This document shows, one piece after another, positions 1 to 8,335 of a DNA stretch of 42,333 nucleotides (position 1 is its first letter; the number at the start of each line of letters is the position of its first letter). This DNA comes from Acidimicrobiia bacterium. GTDB taxonomy: Bacteria > Acidobacteriota > Vicinamibacteria > Vicinamibacterales > UBA2999. Where the stretch lies: positions 1 through 42,333 of the forward strand of contig VFZG01000001.1 in the NCBI GenBank assembly GCA_016871275.1. Direction: 5' to 3'. Under the pieces are notes generated by a model. That model was not told where the DNA came from. It was given only the letters and a program-made list of their open reading frames with translations, and made no database searches. The position numbers were made by a program, and so were the translations under genes.

Positions 1-746
1 ACCTGCGCGGCGAGGCCGTCGAGCGGGAAGCGCAGGTGCGCCTTGAAGATCGCCCAGCGGCCAAAGGTGTCGTTATAGGTGTGTGGGTAGAACCCGTAGT
101 AGAGGCCCAGCAGCACGAACATTACGGCCATCGGCGCGCCGAACCACAAGAGGTTCTTCAACGATCCGTCGCGCCTCATCGGCACGACCACCAGCGTCAG
201 CACGCACAACCAGACCATGGTGAGCGGCGCCGTGGGATGGGTGAGCATGCCGACCGCCAGCCCGGTGCCCGCGATGGCCAGCGATCGCGACCCATCCCTC
301 GCCAGGAAGTGCGCCACACCCGCCAGCCAGGTCAGGACGAACGGCATGGGATAGATCGCGCTGGTGCCCTCGATCGCGAACCACCAGTGCGCCGGCATGA
401 TCATCAGCAGCAGGGCCGCCGCAAGGCCGAGGAAGGCGTGGTTGAACAGCAGGTGAGCGGCGACGTAGATCAACCCCACGTTAACCGCACCGACGATCGC
501 ACCGGCGATGCGGCCGGAGCCCTCTCCGCCGCCGACGGCGTGCACGATGGCCGTGAGGTAGAGTCCCAGCGGCTGCAGCCACCGCCCGTCCCCGGCGTGG
601 TAGAACAGCTGCGGCTTGGCTGCCACCGAGCGGGAGCCGGCCAGGAACACGTGTTCCTCGGGCGTGAGCGGACCCGATCGAAGACCGTAGAAGAACAGAG
701 TAGCGGCGGCGAGAACACACGCCGTGACGAGCGGCCGGAAGGGCAT
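1..746 (-). CDS. GT-C type membrane glycosyltransferase (ArnT/PMT-like), partial
   Basis: The minus strand is open from an ATG at 746 to the window edge, so about 248 N-terminal residues are visible and the C-terminus is missing. The protein starts with a hydrophobic segment (about residues 5-22), then a loop with an acidic pair (E30-E31 in LTPEEHVF). A run of hydrophobic helices follows, including GRIAGAIVGAVNVGLIYVAA. A first-loop acidic pair followed by many helices is the architecture of GT-C enzymes, which move sugars from polyprenyl-phosphate donors in the membrane. The donor and acceptor cannot be read from this part. It ends 18 bases from tRNA-Val and is probably transcribed out of the window. 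Other multi-spanning proteins are possible; the family call is moderately secure and the specific function unknown. Confidence 0.6.
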   Translation of the reverse strand, partial: MPFRPLVTACVLAAATLFFYGLRSGPLTPEEHVFLAGSRSVAAKPQLFYHAGDGRWLQPLGLYLTAIVHAVGGGEGSGRIAGAIVGAVNVGLIYVAAHLLFNHAFLGLAAALLLMIMPAHWWFAIEGTSAIYPMPFVLTWLAGVAHFLARDGSRSLAIAGTGLAVGMLTHPTAPLTMVWLCVLTLVVVPMRRDGSLKNLLWFGAPMAVMFVLLGLYYGFYPHTYNDTFGRWAIFKAHLRFPLDGLAAQ

Positions 747-763
747 GCTCACATTAGAGAAGA

Positions 764-838
<75 letters not shown>

Positions 839-865
839 GCCCGGACCGTTCATCATAGCATCAAG

Positions 866-1486
866 CTAAACCGTTCCGAAAAGACGATCGCCGAAATCGC
901 CCAGGCCGGGAACGATGAACTTGTGGGCATTCAGCTCGCGGTCCACCACCGCCGTAAAGATGGGCACCGACGGATAGGCGGTCTCGACCGCCCTGACCCC
1001 TTCCGGGGCCGCCACGATGCACACCAGGCGCATGTGACGCGCACCGGCCCTGGTCAGCACATCGAGCGCCGCGACCGCACTGCCACCGGTGGCCAGCATC
1101 GGGTCGATTAGCAGGACGTAGCTGTCCTCGATATTCTTCGGCAGCTTCGCGTAGTACTGCGAGGCCACCGCGGTGCGTTCGTCGCGCTGCAGTCCCAGGT
1201 GCCCGACCCGCGCGTTCGGCACCAGCTCCAGCATGCCCGGCAGCATGCCCAGGCCGGCGCGGAGCACCGGCGCCACCACCACGTCGGCCGCAAGCCGCCG
1301 GCACGGTGACGGTCCGAGCGGCGTCTCCACGGTTTCGCTGACGGTCGGCACGTCTCGCAGCGCCTCGGCGCCGAGCAGAACGCTGATGCGATCGGCCAGC
1401 GACCGGAACCGCTCCGGCGTGGTGCGCGCATCGCGCAGTTCGGCCAGACACTCGTGCACGAGCGGGTGGGTGACAAGTTGGAGCAC
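866..1486 (-). CDS. upp: uracil phosphoribosyltransferase
   Basis: Converts uracil and PRPP to UMP in pyrimidine salvage, in the cytoplasm. The 206-residue product has the family length. It carries the PRPP-binding loop LLIDPMLATGGSA (about 125-137) and the C-terminal uracil-binding signature VPGLGDFGDRLFG (about 192-204). APVLRAGLGM near residue 72-81 is the conserved segment following strand 2. The start is a GTG at 1486. The gene is divergent from the exported amidohydrolase at 1539, with 52 bases between them. hpt, another salvage phosphoribosyltransferase, lies 1.5 kb away, so this corner of the genome is rich in nucleobase salvage. Confidence 0.96.
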   Translation of the reverse strand: MLQLVTHPLVHECLAELRDARTTPERFRSLADRISVLLGAEALRDVPTVSETVETPLGPSPCRRLAADVVVAPVLRAGLGMLPGMLELVPNARVGHLGLQRDERTAVASQYYAKLPKNIEDSYVLLIDPMLATGGSAVAALDVLTRAGARHMRLVCIVAAPEGVRAVETAYPSVPIFTAVVDRELNAHKFIVPGLGDFGDRLFGTV

Positions 1487-1538
1487 GGTGCAGAGAGCTT
1501 ACACGCAATCCCGCTGATTCACGTACAATTCCAGCGGC

Positions 1539-2930
1539 ATGATCACTCGCGTTGCGGTTGTCGCACTGACCGCGCTCGTCCTGGCGCCGCTCAGCGCGCA
1601 GCAGCCGGCCACGGTCTCGCTCATCATCAACAACGGCATCGTCATTACCGTCGACGGCAATCGACGCGTGCTCAACCCGGGCGCCATCGCCATCAACGGC
1701 AACGCGATCGTTGCCGTCGATACGCCCTCCGCGGTCGCGTCGCGTTACAAGGCCACGCAGACGATCGACGCCACCGGTCAGGTGGTGATGCCCGGCCTGA
1801 TCAACACGCATACGCACGCGGCCATGGTCCTGTTCCGGGGCCTCGGCAGCGACATGAACCTGATGGACTGGCTGAACAAGGTCATCTTCCCGGCCGAAGC
1901 CAAGACGTTGACCGCCGACTTCGTGCGCATCGGCACCGAGCTGGCACTGCTCGAGATGATCCAATCGGGCACGACCTACTTCAGCGACATGTACTACTTC
2001 ATGGATACGGTCGGCCGCGCCGCGCGCGCCGCTGGTGTCCGCGCGATGGTGGGGCAGACGGTGATCGACTTCCCGACACCCGATGCGAACACTCACGAGG
2101 AGGCCATTCAGCGAACGGTGGCGCTCGCGAAGGAGTTTGCGGGCGACGAGTTGATTACGCCGTCGATTGCGCCGCACGCGGTCTATACCGTCTCGGCGGC
2201 CCATCTCGAAAGCGTCAGCCGGACCGCCCGTCAGCTCAAGATTCCGATCCAGATTCACCTGTCGGAGACCAATGACGAGCTCAGGCAGTCTGCCGAGCAG
2301 CACCAGGCCCGGCCGGTCGCGGTTCTGGACCGCCTGAACTTCTGGGCACCGATCACCGTCGCCGCACACGGCGTCTGGGTCAACGACAGCGAGATCGCGC
2401 TCCTGAAGAGCCGCAATGTCGGCATCGCGCACAACCCCGAAAGCAACATGAAGCTGTCGAGCGGCACGGCGCCGGTGGTCAGCTATCGCAGGGCCGGCGT
2501 GAATGTCGGCATCGGCACCGACGGCGCCGCCAGCAACAACGACCTCGACATGTTCGAGGCCATGCGGCAGGCGGCCTTCCAGGCGAAACTCGTGACCGGC
2601 GACCCGACGGCGGTCAGCGCCGTTGAGGCCATCGAGATGGCCACCATCGGAGGCGCCCGGGTCGTCGGTCAGCAGGACCGCATCGGCTCACTTGAAGCGG
2701 GTAAGCGTGCCGACCTGATCATCGTCGACATGTCGCGCCCGCGTCAGACGCCGCTCTACGATCCGGTCGCGCAGGTGGTGTTCGCCACCAACGGCAACGA
2801 CGTCGTGACGACGATCGTGAACGGGACGATCCTGATGCGCGATCGCAAGGTGCTCACGATGGACGAGGGTACGGTGCTCGCCGCCGCTCGTGGCGCCGTG
2901 GCGACCGTCCGCAAGGCGATCGCGCCGTGA
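1539..2930 (+). CDS. exported amidohydrolase, MtaD/SAH-deaminase-like
   Basis: 463 residues of the metal-dependent amidohydrolase superfamily, closest in motifs to 5'-methylthioadenosine/S-adenosylhomocysteine deaminases. Metal ligands and catalytic residues are all visible: H91 and H93 (NTHTH), H213 (APHAVYT), H240 and E243 (HLSE), H277 (AHGV) and D328 (GTDG). AHNPESNMKLSSG and the C-terminal GSLEAGKRADLIIVD are also typical. Unlike the cytoplasmic family members, residues 1-20 (MITRVAVVALTALVLAPLSA) look like a Sec signal peptide, so this copy is probably periplasmic. A TACAAT hexamer lies 9 bases before the ATG and no clear Shine-Dalgarno is seen. The substrate could be another purine or a related ring; the superfamily is certain. 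Confidence 0.88.
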   Translation: MITRVAVVALTALVLAPLSAQQPATVSLIINNGIVITVDGNRRVLNPGAIAINGNAIVAVDTPSAVASRYKATQTIDATGQVVMPGLINTHTHAAMVLFRGLGSDMNLMDWLNKVIFPAEAKTLTADFVRIGTELALLEMIQSGTTYFSDMYYFMDTVGRAARAAGVRAMVGQTVIDFPTPDANTHEEAIQRTVALAKEFAGDELITPSIAPHAVYTVSAAHLESVSRTARQLKIPIQIHLSETNDELRQSAEQHQARPVAVLDRLNFWAPITVAAHGVWVNDSEIALLKSRNVGIAHNPESNMKLSSGTAPVVSYRRAGVNVGIGTDGAASNNDLDMFEAMRQAAFQAKLVTGDPTAVSAVEAIEMATIGGARVVGQQDRIGSLEAGKRADLIIVDMSRPRQTPLYDPVAQVVFATNGNDVVTTIVNGTILMRDRKVLTMDEGTVLAAARGAVATVRKAIAP

Positions 2931-2935
2931 GATGT

Positions 2936-3457
2936 TCACAGGATGCCGATATACGGCACGTTGCGGTACTGCTCGGCGTAGTCGAGTCCGTAACCCACCA
3001 CGAACTTGTCCTCGATCGTGAAGCCGATGTAGTCCACCTTCACGTCAATCTTGCGGCGGCTCGGTTTGCTGAGCAGGCACGCCGTGCGCAGTGTCCGCGG
3101 CCCGCGCGCCTGGAGTATTTCCTGCAGGTAGTGCAGGGTCAGGCCGGTATCGACGATGTCCTCGACGATGATGACGTCGCGGCCTTCGATGCTGGCGTCG
3201 AGGTCCTTGGTCAGCCGGACTTCGCCGGACGAGCTGGTCGCCGCGCCGTAGCTCGAGCAGGCCATGAAATCAATGCTGACCGGCCCCTCGGTGGCGCGTA
3301 TCAGGTCGCCGAGAAACAGGAAGGCGCCCTTGAGGACGCAGATGAAATGCAGTTGACCACTGGGCAGGTCGGAGCGGATTTCCTGGGCGAGTGCCGCGAT
3401 GCGGGCGGTCAGCTCGTCCTGGCCGATCAGGACAGTGGGAGTGGCGGTCGTTGTCAC
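2936..3457 (-). CDS. hpt: hypoxanthine phosphoribosyltransferase
   Basis: Makes IMP or GMP from hypoxanthine or guanine with PRPP. The PRPP motif VIIVEDIVDTGLT spans about residues 95-107. DFMACSSYG (about 63-71) and the C-terminal VGYGLDYAEQYRN are the other conserved blocks. The frame stays open upstream to 3670, but that would run through the divergent RpiB-like gene. A GTG at 3457 gives MTTTATPTVLIGQDEL and 173 residues, the normal family length, and is chosen here. The stop falls 5 bases from the stop of the convergent amidohydrolase gene. Its start is only 25 bases from the divergent start at 3483. Confidence 0.95.
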   Translation of the reverse strand: MTTTATPTVLIGQDELTARIAALAQEIRSDLPSGQLHFICVLKGAFLFLGDLIRATEGPVSIDFMACSSYGAATSSSGEVRLTKDLDASIEGRDVIIVEDIVDTGLTLHYLQEILQARGPRTLRTACLLSKPSRRKIDVKVDYIGFTIEDKFVVGYGLDYAEQYRNVPYIGIL

Positions 3458-3482
3458 GCGCGAGACATTAACATAGACATAG

Positions 3483-4112
3483 ATGAAATCGTTCGACATC
3501 ATCACTGAGGCGGATGCCCGGAATCTCGAAATCGGGTCCAGCGTGACGCTGAGGGCCGGCGGGCACGTCACACCGCTTGCTGCTGACACGCTGAAGGCGC
3601 GGCGCATCACCGTCCTGGGCGGCGTGACCGACGCCAGTCTCGATGGCCTGGCGCCGGTCGCCGACGTCAAGTCGATTGCGATTGGCAGCGATCATTCCGG
3701 CGTGGCGTTGAAGGCCGGGTTGCGCGACCATCTGCGCCAGCGTGGATTGAGCGTGCTTGACGTCGGCACCGACGGCAGCGACCCGGTGGACTATCCGGAT
3801 ATTGCGGCTCAACTCGGCCGGCTGGTGGCGCGACGGGAAGTGGATGCCGCGATTGTCATTGACGGCGCCGGGATTGGATCGGCCATCGCCGCCAACAAGA
3901 TCGACGGCGTGCGTGCGGCGATGTGCACGGACAAGACCATTGCCCGGTATTCTCGTGAACACAATGGCGCCAACGTGCTGACGCTTGGCGCCACGCTGCT
4001 GTCGGTGGAGGATGCCACGGCGATCGTCGAGACATGGCTGGCGACGCCGATGGGCGAGGCGCGCTACCTTCGCCGGCTGGCGAAGATTCACGCCCTGGAG
4101 AAGATGCCGTGA
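3483..4112 (+). CDS. RpiB/LacAB-family sugar-phosphate isomerase with EutT/EutQ-like N-terminal domain
   Basis: 209 residues in two parts. Residues about 63-209 are an RpiB/LacA/LacB fold: [36 protein letters not shown] and [13 protein letters not shown]. Canonical RpiB has a catalytic Cys in CGTGIG; here that block is DGAGIG, so Cys is replaced by Asp (D127) and Thr by Ala. Residues 1-46 ([23 protein letters not shown]) resemble the N-terminal domain of EutT/EutQ and related microcompartment enzymes. The gene overlaps the DeoC start (GTGA), so the two are coupled. RpiB and DeoC are the signature enzymes of sugar-phosphate-type bacterial microcompartments. I infer an enzyme derived from or destined for such a compartment; the reaction is uncertain because of the lost Cys. 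Confidence 0.8.
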   Translation: MKSFDIITEADARNLEIGSSVTLRAGGHVTPLAADTLKARRITVLGGVTDASLDGLAPVADVKSIAIGSDHSGVALKAGLRDHLRQRGLSVLDVGTDGSDPVDYPDIAAQLGRLVARREVDAAIVIDGAGIGSAIAANKIDGVRAAMCTDKTIARYSREHNGANVLTLGATLLSVEDATAIVETWLATPMGEARYLRRLAKIHALEKMP

Positions 4113-4978
4113 CCGATTATCGACGGGTCATCGAACTGATCCTCGAAGAGCTGGCGCGGGCCGGCGCCGTGGCGCCACAACGGTGCAGCTGCCACGGCTT
4201 CACGTTTGACTGCTGTCCCGATCGCGTGAGGCACGTCATCGACGCCGGCGCCACGCGCCTCGGCCTGCACGCCTCGGAGGGCGGCGCCAGCGGCGTGTCG
4301 GGGTATATCGATCACACGCTGCTGAAGCCCGACGCCACCGCCAGGGACATCGAACGACTCTGCACGGAAGCGGCGGAGTGGAAGTTCGCGACGGTGTGCA
4401 TCAACCCGACGTGGGTGGCGCTGGCCGCCAGGCTGCTGCGCGGTACGCCGGTGGGCGTGTGCACCGTGGTGGGATTCCCGCTGGGCGCCAACACGCCTGA
4501 TGTGAAGCAGTTCGAGGCACGGCGGTCGATGTTCGACGGCGCATCCGAGATTGACATGGTGATCAATGTCGGCGCCCTGAAGTCGGGCGATGTTCGCCTG
4601 GTGACCGACGACATTCGCGGCGTGGTGTCGGCCTGCCACGCCGCCGGAGCCGGCAGCAAGGTAATCATCGAGACCGCGCTGTTGACGGACGAAGAGAAGA
4701 TCACGGCCTGCACGCTGTCCAAGGCGGCCGGCGCCGACTTCGTGAAAACCTCCACCGGCTTCGGCCCTGGCGGTGCCACGGTGGCCGACATTGCCCTGAT
4801 GCGGCGGGTGGTCGGGGACGACATGGGCGTGAAGGCCAGCGGCGGCGTCCGCGACCTCGAACAAACCAAGGCCATGATTGCGGCCGGCGCCAGCCGCATT
4901 GGCGCCAGTGCCGGCGTGCGCATCGTCAAGGAATCACGCGGCGAAGCGCCGCCGGCTGTCAGGGCCGGCGGCTACTGA
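4109..4978 (+). CDS. deoC: deoxyribose-phosphate aldolase with N-terminal extension
   Basis: Class I aldolase cleaving 2-deoxyribose 5-phosphate to glyceraldehyde 3-phosphate and acetaldehyde. Catalytic residues are present: D149 ([10 protein letters not shown]), the Schiff-base K213 ([12 protein letters not shown]) and K242 (VKASGGV). The catalytic domain begins near residue 64 ([11 protein letters not shown]). Before it are about 60 extra residues: an amphipathic helix ([16 protein letters not shown]), then a Cys-rich stretch [14 protein letters not shown] (C26, C28, C35, C36). The helix looks like a microcompartment encapsulation peptide. The GTG start at 4109 overlaps the preceding TGA and gives 289 residues; starts further upstream would lie inside the RpiB-like gene. 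No shell protein gene is present in the window. Confidence 0.93.
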   Translation: MTDYRRVIELILEELARAGAVAPQRCSCHGFTFDCCPDRVRHVIDAGATRLGLHASEGGASGVSGYIDHTLLKPDATARDIERLCTEAAEWKFATVCINPTWVALAARLLRGTPVGVCTVVGFPLGANTPDVKQFEARRSMFDGASEIDMVINVGALKSGDVRLVTDDIRGVVSACHAAGAGSKVIIETALLTDEEKITACTLSKAAGADFVKTSTGFGPGGATVADIALMRRVVGDDMGVKASGGVRDLEQTKAMIAAGASRIGASAGVRIVKESRGEAPPAVRAGGY

Positions 4979-5637
4979 TGAGATACGCGATCGTCGTTCT
5001 GTTGCTGATCACGGCCGTTCGCGCGGCGGCCCAAACCTCCTCGGAGCGGTTGCCCAGGTTCGTCGTCGACGCACACGCCGCCACCGTGGGACTGCCGCAG
5101 GCTGAAGGCTGGGTTCCGGTGATGGCCAAGGGCACTGAACTCCCGGGACGTTTCTTGGGGCTTGCGGGCGGCGCCACGGTGTATCCGCTCCGGCTTGGCG
5201 TCGTGACCTTCGGTGTCGGCGCCTCAATTATCAGGGGGAGCGGGAGGGCCGAGACGGTGCTCGTAACTGGCTCGGGACTCACGCTCAAGAAGACCACCAT
5301 TGCAGTCGTTCACACAGCCGCGACGAGCCTCGTGCCGCAGGTGTCGATCAACTTCGGCCGTAAGCTGGGGTGGAGCTATCTGAGCGCGGGGATGGGACGG
5401 TCGAAGGCCAGCAGCCGGTCCGAAGCGATCGGCACATCGCCGGCGCGGTCCGTGCCCGAGACCTGGAGTTCCGCGATGAACTTCGGCGGCGGCGCCAGGT
5501 GGTTCATGAAACCACGCATCGGCGCCGGCTTCGATGTCCGCTTCCTCAGGCTGCCGTCGCGAGCACCGACGGCGTTGCCGCCCGAGGCCATGGGCCGCCA
5601 GCTCTGGAACATCAGCGCGGGGATCTCGATCCAGTAA
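4978..5637 (+). CDS. small exported beta-rich protein, possibly outer membrane barrel
   Basis: 219 residues with a Sec signal peptide ([19 protein letters not shown]). The rest alternates short glycine-rich strands (GVVTFGVGASI, WSYLSAGMGR, NFGGGARWF, IGAGFDVRFL) and ends in LWNISAGISIQ, a pattern common in small outer-membrane barrels of this phylum. I do not recognise a family. Its ATG overlaps the deoC stop (TGATG), so it is translationally coupled to the RpiB-like/deoC pair. Its role there is unknown. Confidence 0.7.
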   Translation: MRYAIVVLLLITAVRAAAQTSSERLPRFVVDAHAATVGLPQAEGWVPVMAKGTELPGRFLGLAGGATVYPLRLGVVTFGVGASIIRGSGRAETVLVTGSGLTLKKTTIAVVHTAATSLVPQVSINFGRKLGWSYLSAGMGRSKASSRSEAIGTSPARSVPETWSSAMNFGGGARWFMKPRIGAGFDVRFLRLPSRAPTALPPEAMGRQLWNISAGISIQ

Positions 5638-5696
5638 CGACGGCCTGGCAATCCGGCCGATCCCAAACGATGACGGCGAGGCGCATGTCCAGGGAA

Positions 5697-5771
5697 TGGA
5701 GCGGGAGACGGGGATCGAACCCGCGACATCGAGCTTGGGAAGCTCGCGTTCTACCGCTGAACTACTCCCGC
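5697..5771 (-). tRNA. tRNA-Gly (anticodon CCC)
   Basis: Minus-strand cloverleaf: acceptor GCGGGAG pairs with CTCCCGC, discriminator T, encoded CCA at 5697-5699. The anticodon stem CGAGC/GCTCG encloses TTCCCAA, so the anticodon is CCC (reads GGG). The T-arm has GGTTCGATCC. Like the tRNA-Val at 764, it reads a G-ending codon, in keeping with the GC-rich coding style. Confidence 0.96.
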
Positions 5772-5841
5772 TCAGCCGTTTGAATTCTACGCTATTCCGT
5801 CAGCAACGCGATAGGGGGTTTGAAATTTCGGGCGGCGGCGT

Positions 5842-7194
5842 TCAGCCTCGGATGAGGTCCAGCAGCTCGTCGCGCCGCTTCTCCATGATTTCAGGTGTCA
5901 GCCCCTCGAGATTCAGGCGCAGCAGAGGCTCGGTGTTCGACTGGCGCACGTTGAAGTGCCAGTCCGGGTACTCCGCCGAGACGCCGTCCAGGTCGTACGG
6001 ATTGCCGTCGGCGTAGCGCGTCCGGAGCTCCGCGATCTTCGTGGCGGCCACGTCCATGCTGGCGACCGTGGTGTTGATCTCGCCGGAGATGAAGTACTTC
6101 TCGCGTAGCGGCTTCAGCAGGTCGCGCAGCGACAGATTCTTCTTCGACATCAGCTCGAGAATCATCAGCGCCGGAATGAAGCCGTTGTCGGCGTAGAAGT
6201 TGTCGCGGAAGTAGTAGTGGCCGGTCACCTCGCCGCCGAAGATGCCGTTCTCTTCGCGCATGCGGCGCTTGATGAAGGCGTGTCCGACGCGATTCATCAG
6301 CGCCTTGCCGCCGTACCTGGCGACGACATCCTTCACCGCGTAGCTGGCGCGCACGTCGTAAATGATGGTCTCACCGGGGTGCTTCAGCAGGATGTTCTCG
6401 GCGAGCAGGGCAGTAACGAAATCGCCGGCAATGAACTCGCCGGTACCGTCCAGGAAGAAGCAGCGGTCGGCATCGCCGTCCCAGGCAATGCCGATGTCTG
6501 CCTTCTGGTTGACCACCTCGGCGGTGATGTCCCGGCGGTTCTCCTCAATCAGCGGGTTGGCTTCGTGATTGGGGAACGTGCCGTCCACTTCGAAGCACAG
6601 TCTGGTGGTCTTGCAGGGCAGCCGATCGAACAGCGGCGGTGCCACGATTCCCGCGACGCCGCTGCCGGCGTCGAGGACGACGTTGCACGGCTTGATCGCC
6701 CGCTCATCGACGAACGACATCACGTGCTCGACATAACGGTCCAGCACCTGGCGCTGCTCGACCGTCCCCGGAGAGGCCGGCGGGGCAGGGATTGAGCCGG
6801 CCAGGATCATCTCCTTCATCTCCTTGATGCCGGCGTCGCCGCTCAGCGGAAACGCCTCCTTCCGCACCATCTTGCAGCCGTTGTACTGACCGGGGTTGTG
6901 CGACGCGGTGACCTGCGCGCCGCCGTCCAGGTCGTCGGCCGCGACGGCGAAATACATCTGGTCGGTGCCCAGCATCCCGTAGTCGATGATCGTGCCGCCC
7001 TGCTTGACCGCGCCGTCGATGAAGGCCTTCGTCAGCGACGGCGACGACACGCGCATGTCGCGCGTGACGGCATACTTGCCGGGGCCGAGGTAGGCCACGA
7101 AGGCGCGGCCCAGCTGATAGAACACCTCTTCGGTGATCTCCGACGGATACAATCCGCGGACATCGTAGGCCTTGAACACAGACGGGTTGATCAT
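5842..7194 (-). CDS. manB: phosphomannomutase/phosphoglucomutase
   Basis: 450 residues, the normal length of the alpha-D-phosphohexomutase family; interconverts hexose 6- and 1-phosphates. All four active-site loops are visible: phosphoserine TASHNP (S98), metal loop DGDADR (239-244), sugar loop GGEVTGH (320-326) and phosphate loop RQSNTEP (417-423). The ATG at 7194 gives MINPSVFKAYDVRG, the canonical N-terminus; a longer open frame upstream is only read-through into the previous gene. It overlaps the upstream nucleotidyltransferase gene by four bases (ATGA), so the two enzymes are made together and would act in sequence to supply an NDP-sugar. Confidence 0.93.
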   Translation of the reverse strand: MINPSVFKAYDVRGLYPSEITEEVFYQLGRAFVAYLGPGKYAVTRDMRVSSPSLTKAFIDGAVKQGGTIIDYGMLGTDQMYFAVAADDLDGGAQVTASHNPGQYNGCKMVRKEAFPLSGDAGIKEMKEMILAGSIPAPPASPGTVEQRQVLDRYVEHVMSFVDERAIKPCNVVLDAGSGVAGIVAPPLFDRLPCKTTRLCFEVDGTFPNHEANPLIEENRRDITAEVVNQKADIGIAWDGDADRCFFLDGTGEFIAGDFVTALLAENILLKHPGETIIYDVRASYAVKDVVARYGGKALMNRVGHAFIKRRMREENGIFGGEVTGHYYFRDNFYADNGFIPALMILELMSKKNLSLRDLLKPLREKYFISGEINTTVASMDVAATKIAELRTRYADGNPYDLDGVSAEYPDWHFNVRQSNTEPLLRLNLEGLTPEIMEKRRDELLDLIRG

Positions 7195-8255
7195 GATCCG
7201 ATGCTCGTGACGTCGGTCAGTTGTGACTTGTCGCCAAGCAGCATGCGGCCCTTCAGCACGCTGTCGCGGCCAATGTGGCAACTGCGCCCGACGATGGCGC
7301 CGTGCACGACGGCGTTCTGGCCGATGCGCGAGTTCGGCCAGATGATGGTGTTCTGCAGATCGGCGGATTCCTCGATCAGCGCGCCTCGCCCGATGACGGA
7401 GTATGCGCCAATCGTCGTGCCGCTCTTGATGTGCGCGCCGGCATCGATGAAACACGGCGCCGTCATCGTCACGCCGTCCTCAATGCGCGCCTCTGGTGAC
7501 ACCATCGGCTTGGTGCGGTCGCCGGTGGCGAACAGCCCGCCGGCGAACTTGCCGTCGAACATGTCGTGGTGCACCTGGACGTACTTGTCGGGCGTGCCGA
7601 TGTCGATCCAGTAGCCGCGATCGACATACGCCACGAACGTGTCCTGGCGCTCGATCAACGATGGAAAGTAGGCGCGCTCAACCGAGTACGGCACGTCCTT
7701 CGGAATCCGATCGAAGGTGTCCGGCTCCAGCACGTAGATACCGGCGTTGATGGTGTCGCAGGTAATACAATCGGGATTCGGCTTTTCGAGGAACCGCCGG
7801 ACGCGGCCGTCAGCCTCGGTTTCAACCAGGCCGTAGGCGCTGGGGTTGTCCACCGGCGTCAGCACGATCGTGGCCTTGGCCTGTCGCTCGCGGTGGAGCG
7901 CCACGACCGCCTTGACGTCGATGCCGGTCATGACGTCGCCGTTGAACACCACCAGCGTGTCGTCAGTGCCTTGCGCGGCGTATCGAATCGCGCCGCCCGT
8001 GCCGAGCGGCGCCGGCTCCACGACGTAGCGGACGCGCACGCCGGTGCCGGTGCCGTCGCCGAATACTTCCTCGATCTTGCGCGGCTGGTAGTTGAGGCTG
8101 AGGATGACCTCGTCGATCTCTGGCACCTGCTTCAGCAGATCGAGCTGGTAGTGCAGGAAGGCGCGATCGAAGATCGGCACGACCGGTTTGGGGGTGTGAA
8201 GCGTGAGGGGGCGCAAGCGCGTGCCCTTGCCGCCGGCAAGCAGAACAGCCTTCAT
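7191..8255 (-). CDS. sugar-1-phosphate nucleotidyltransferase (mannose-1-P guanylyltransferase-like)
   Basis: 354 residues. The N-terminal Rossmann-type domain has LAGGKGTRLRPLT (6-18), the metal-binding NGDV (105-108), LEKPN (156-160) and GYWIDIGTPDKY (214-225). From about residue 250 a left-handed beta-helix of hexapeptide repeats follows (IEDGVTM, IKSGTTIGAYSVIG, IGQNAVVHGAIVG). This build is typical of GDP-mannose pyrophosphorylases and some UDP/dTDP-glucose enzymes. The coupled phosphohexomutase makes mannose-1-phosphate or glucose-1-phosphate the likely substrate; the nucleotide cannot be fixed by eye. The start chosen is the ATG at 8255 (MKAVLLAGG); the frame is open upstream to 8330 but without family similarity. 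Divergent from pgsA. Confidence 0.9.
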   Translation of the reverse strand: MKAVLLAGGKGTRLRPLTLHTPKPVVPIFDRAFLHYQLDLLKQVPEIDEVILSLNYQPRKIEEVFGDGTGTGVRVRYVVEPAPLGTGGAIRYAAQGTDDTLVVFNGDVMTGIDVKAVVALHRERQAKATIVLTPVDNPSAYGLVETEADGRVRRFLEKPNPDCITCDTINAGIYVLEPDTFDRIPKDVPYSVERAYFPSLIERQDTFVAYVDRGYWIDIGTPDKYVQVHHDMFDGKFAGGLFATGDRTKPMVSPEARIEDGVTMTAPCFIDAGAHIKSGTTIGAYSVIGRGALIEESADLQNTIIWPNSRIGQNAVVHGAIVGRSCHIGRDSVLKGRMLLGDKSQLTDVTSIGS

Positions 8256-8335
8256 GACAAACTTCCATCTTACCCGAGCGAAGCGTAGAATGGCGACAGG
8301 TCCGCCCTGGCTCCGGTGATGACGGGACACACGCG

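Noticed and set aside
861-2432. 523-residue minus-strand open frame spanning upp and the amidohydrolase
   Set aside because: Low-complexity Arg/Asp/His composition, antisense to a gene with all catalytic residues; a product of high GC.
3458-3670. Longer hpt reading frame up to 3670
   Set aside because: It overlaps the divergent RpiB-like gene, whose N-terminal domain is recognisable; the GTG at 3457 gives normal Hpt length.
5640-5659. CGGCC...GGCCG hairpin after the small exported gene as a terminator
   Set aside because: Short stem and no T-tract follows; not enough to call a terminator.
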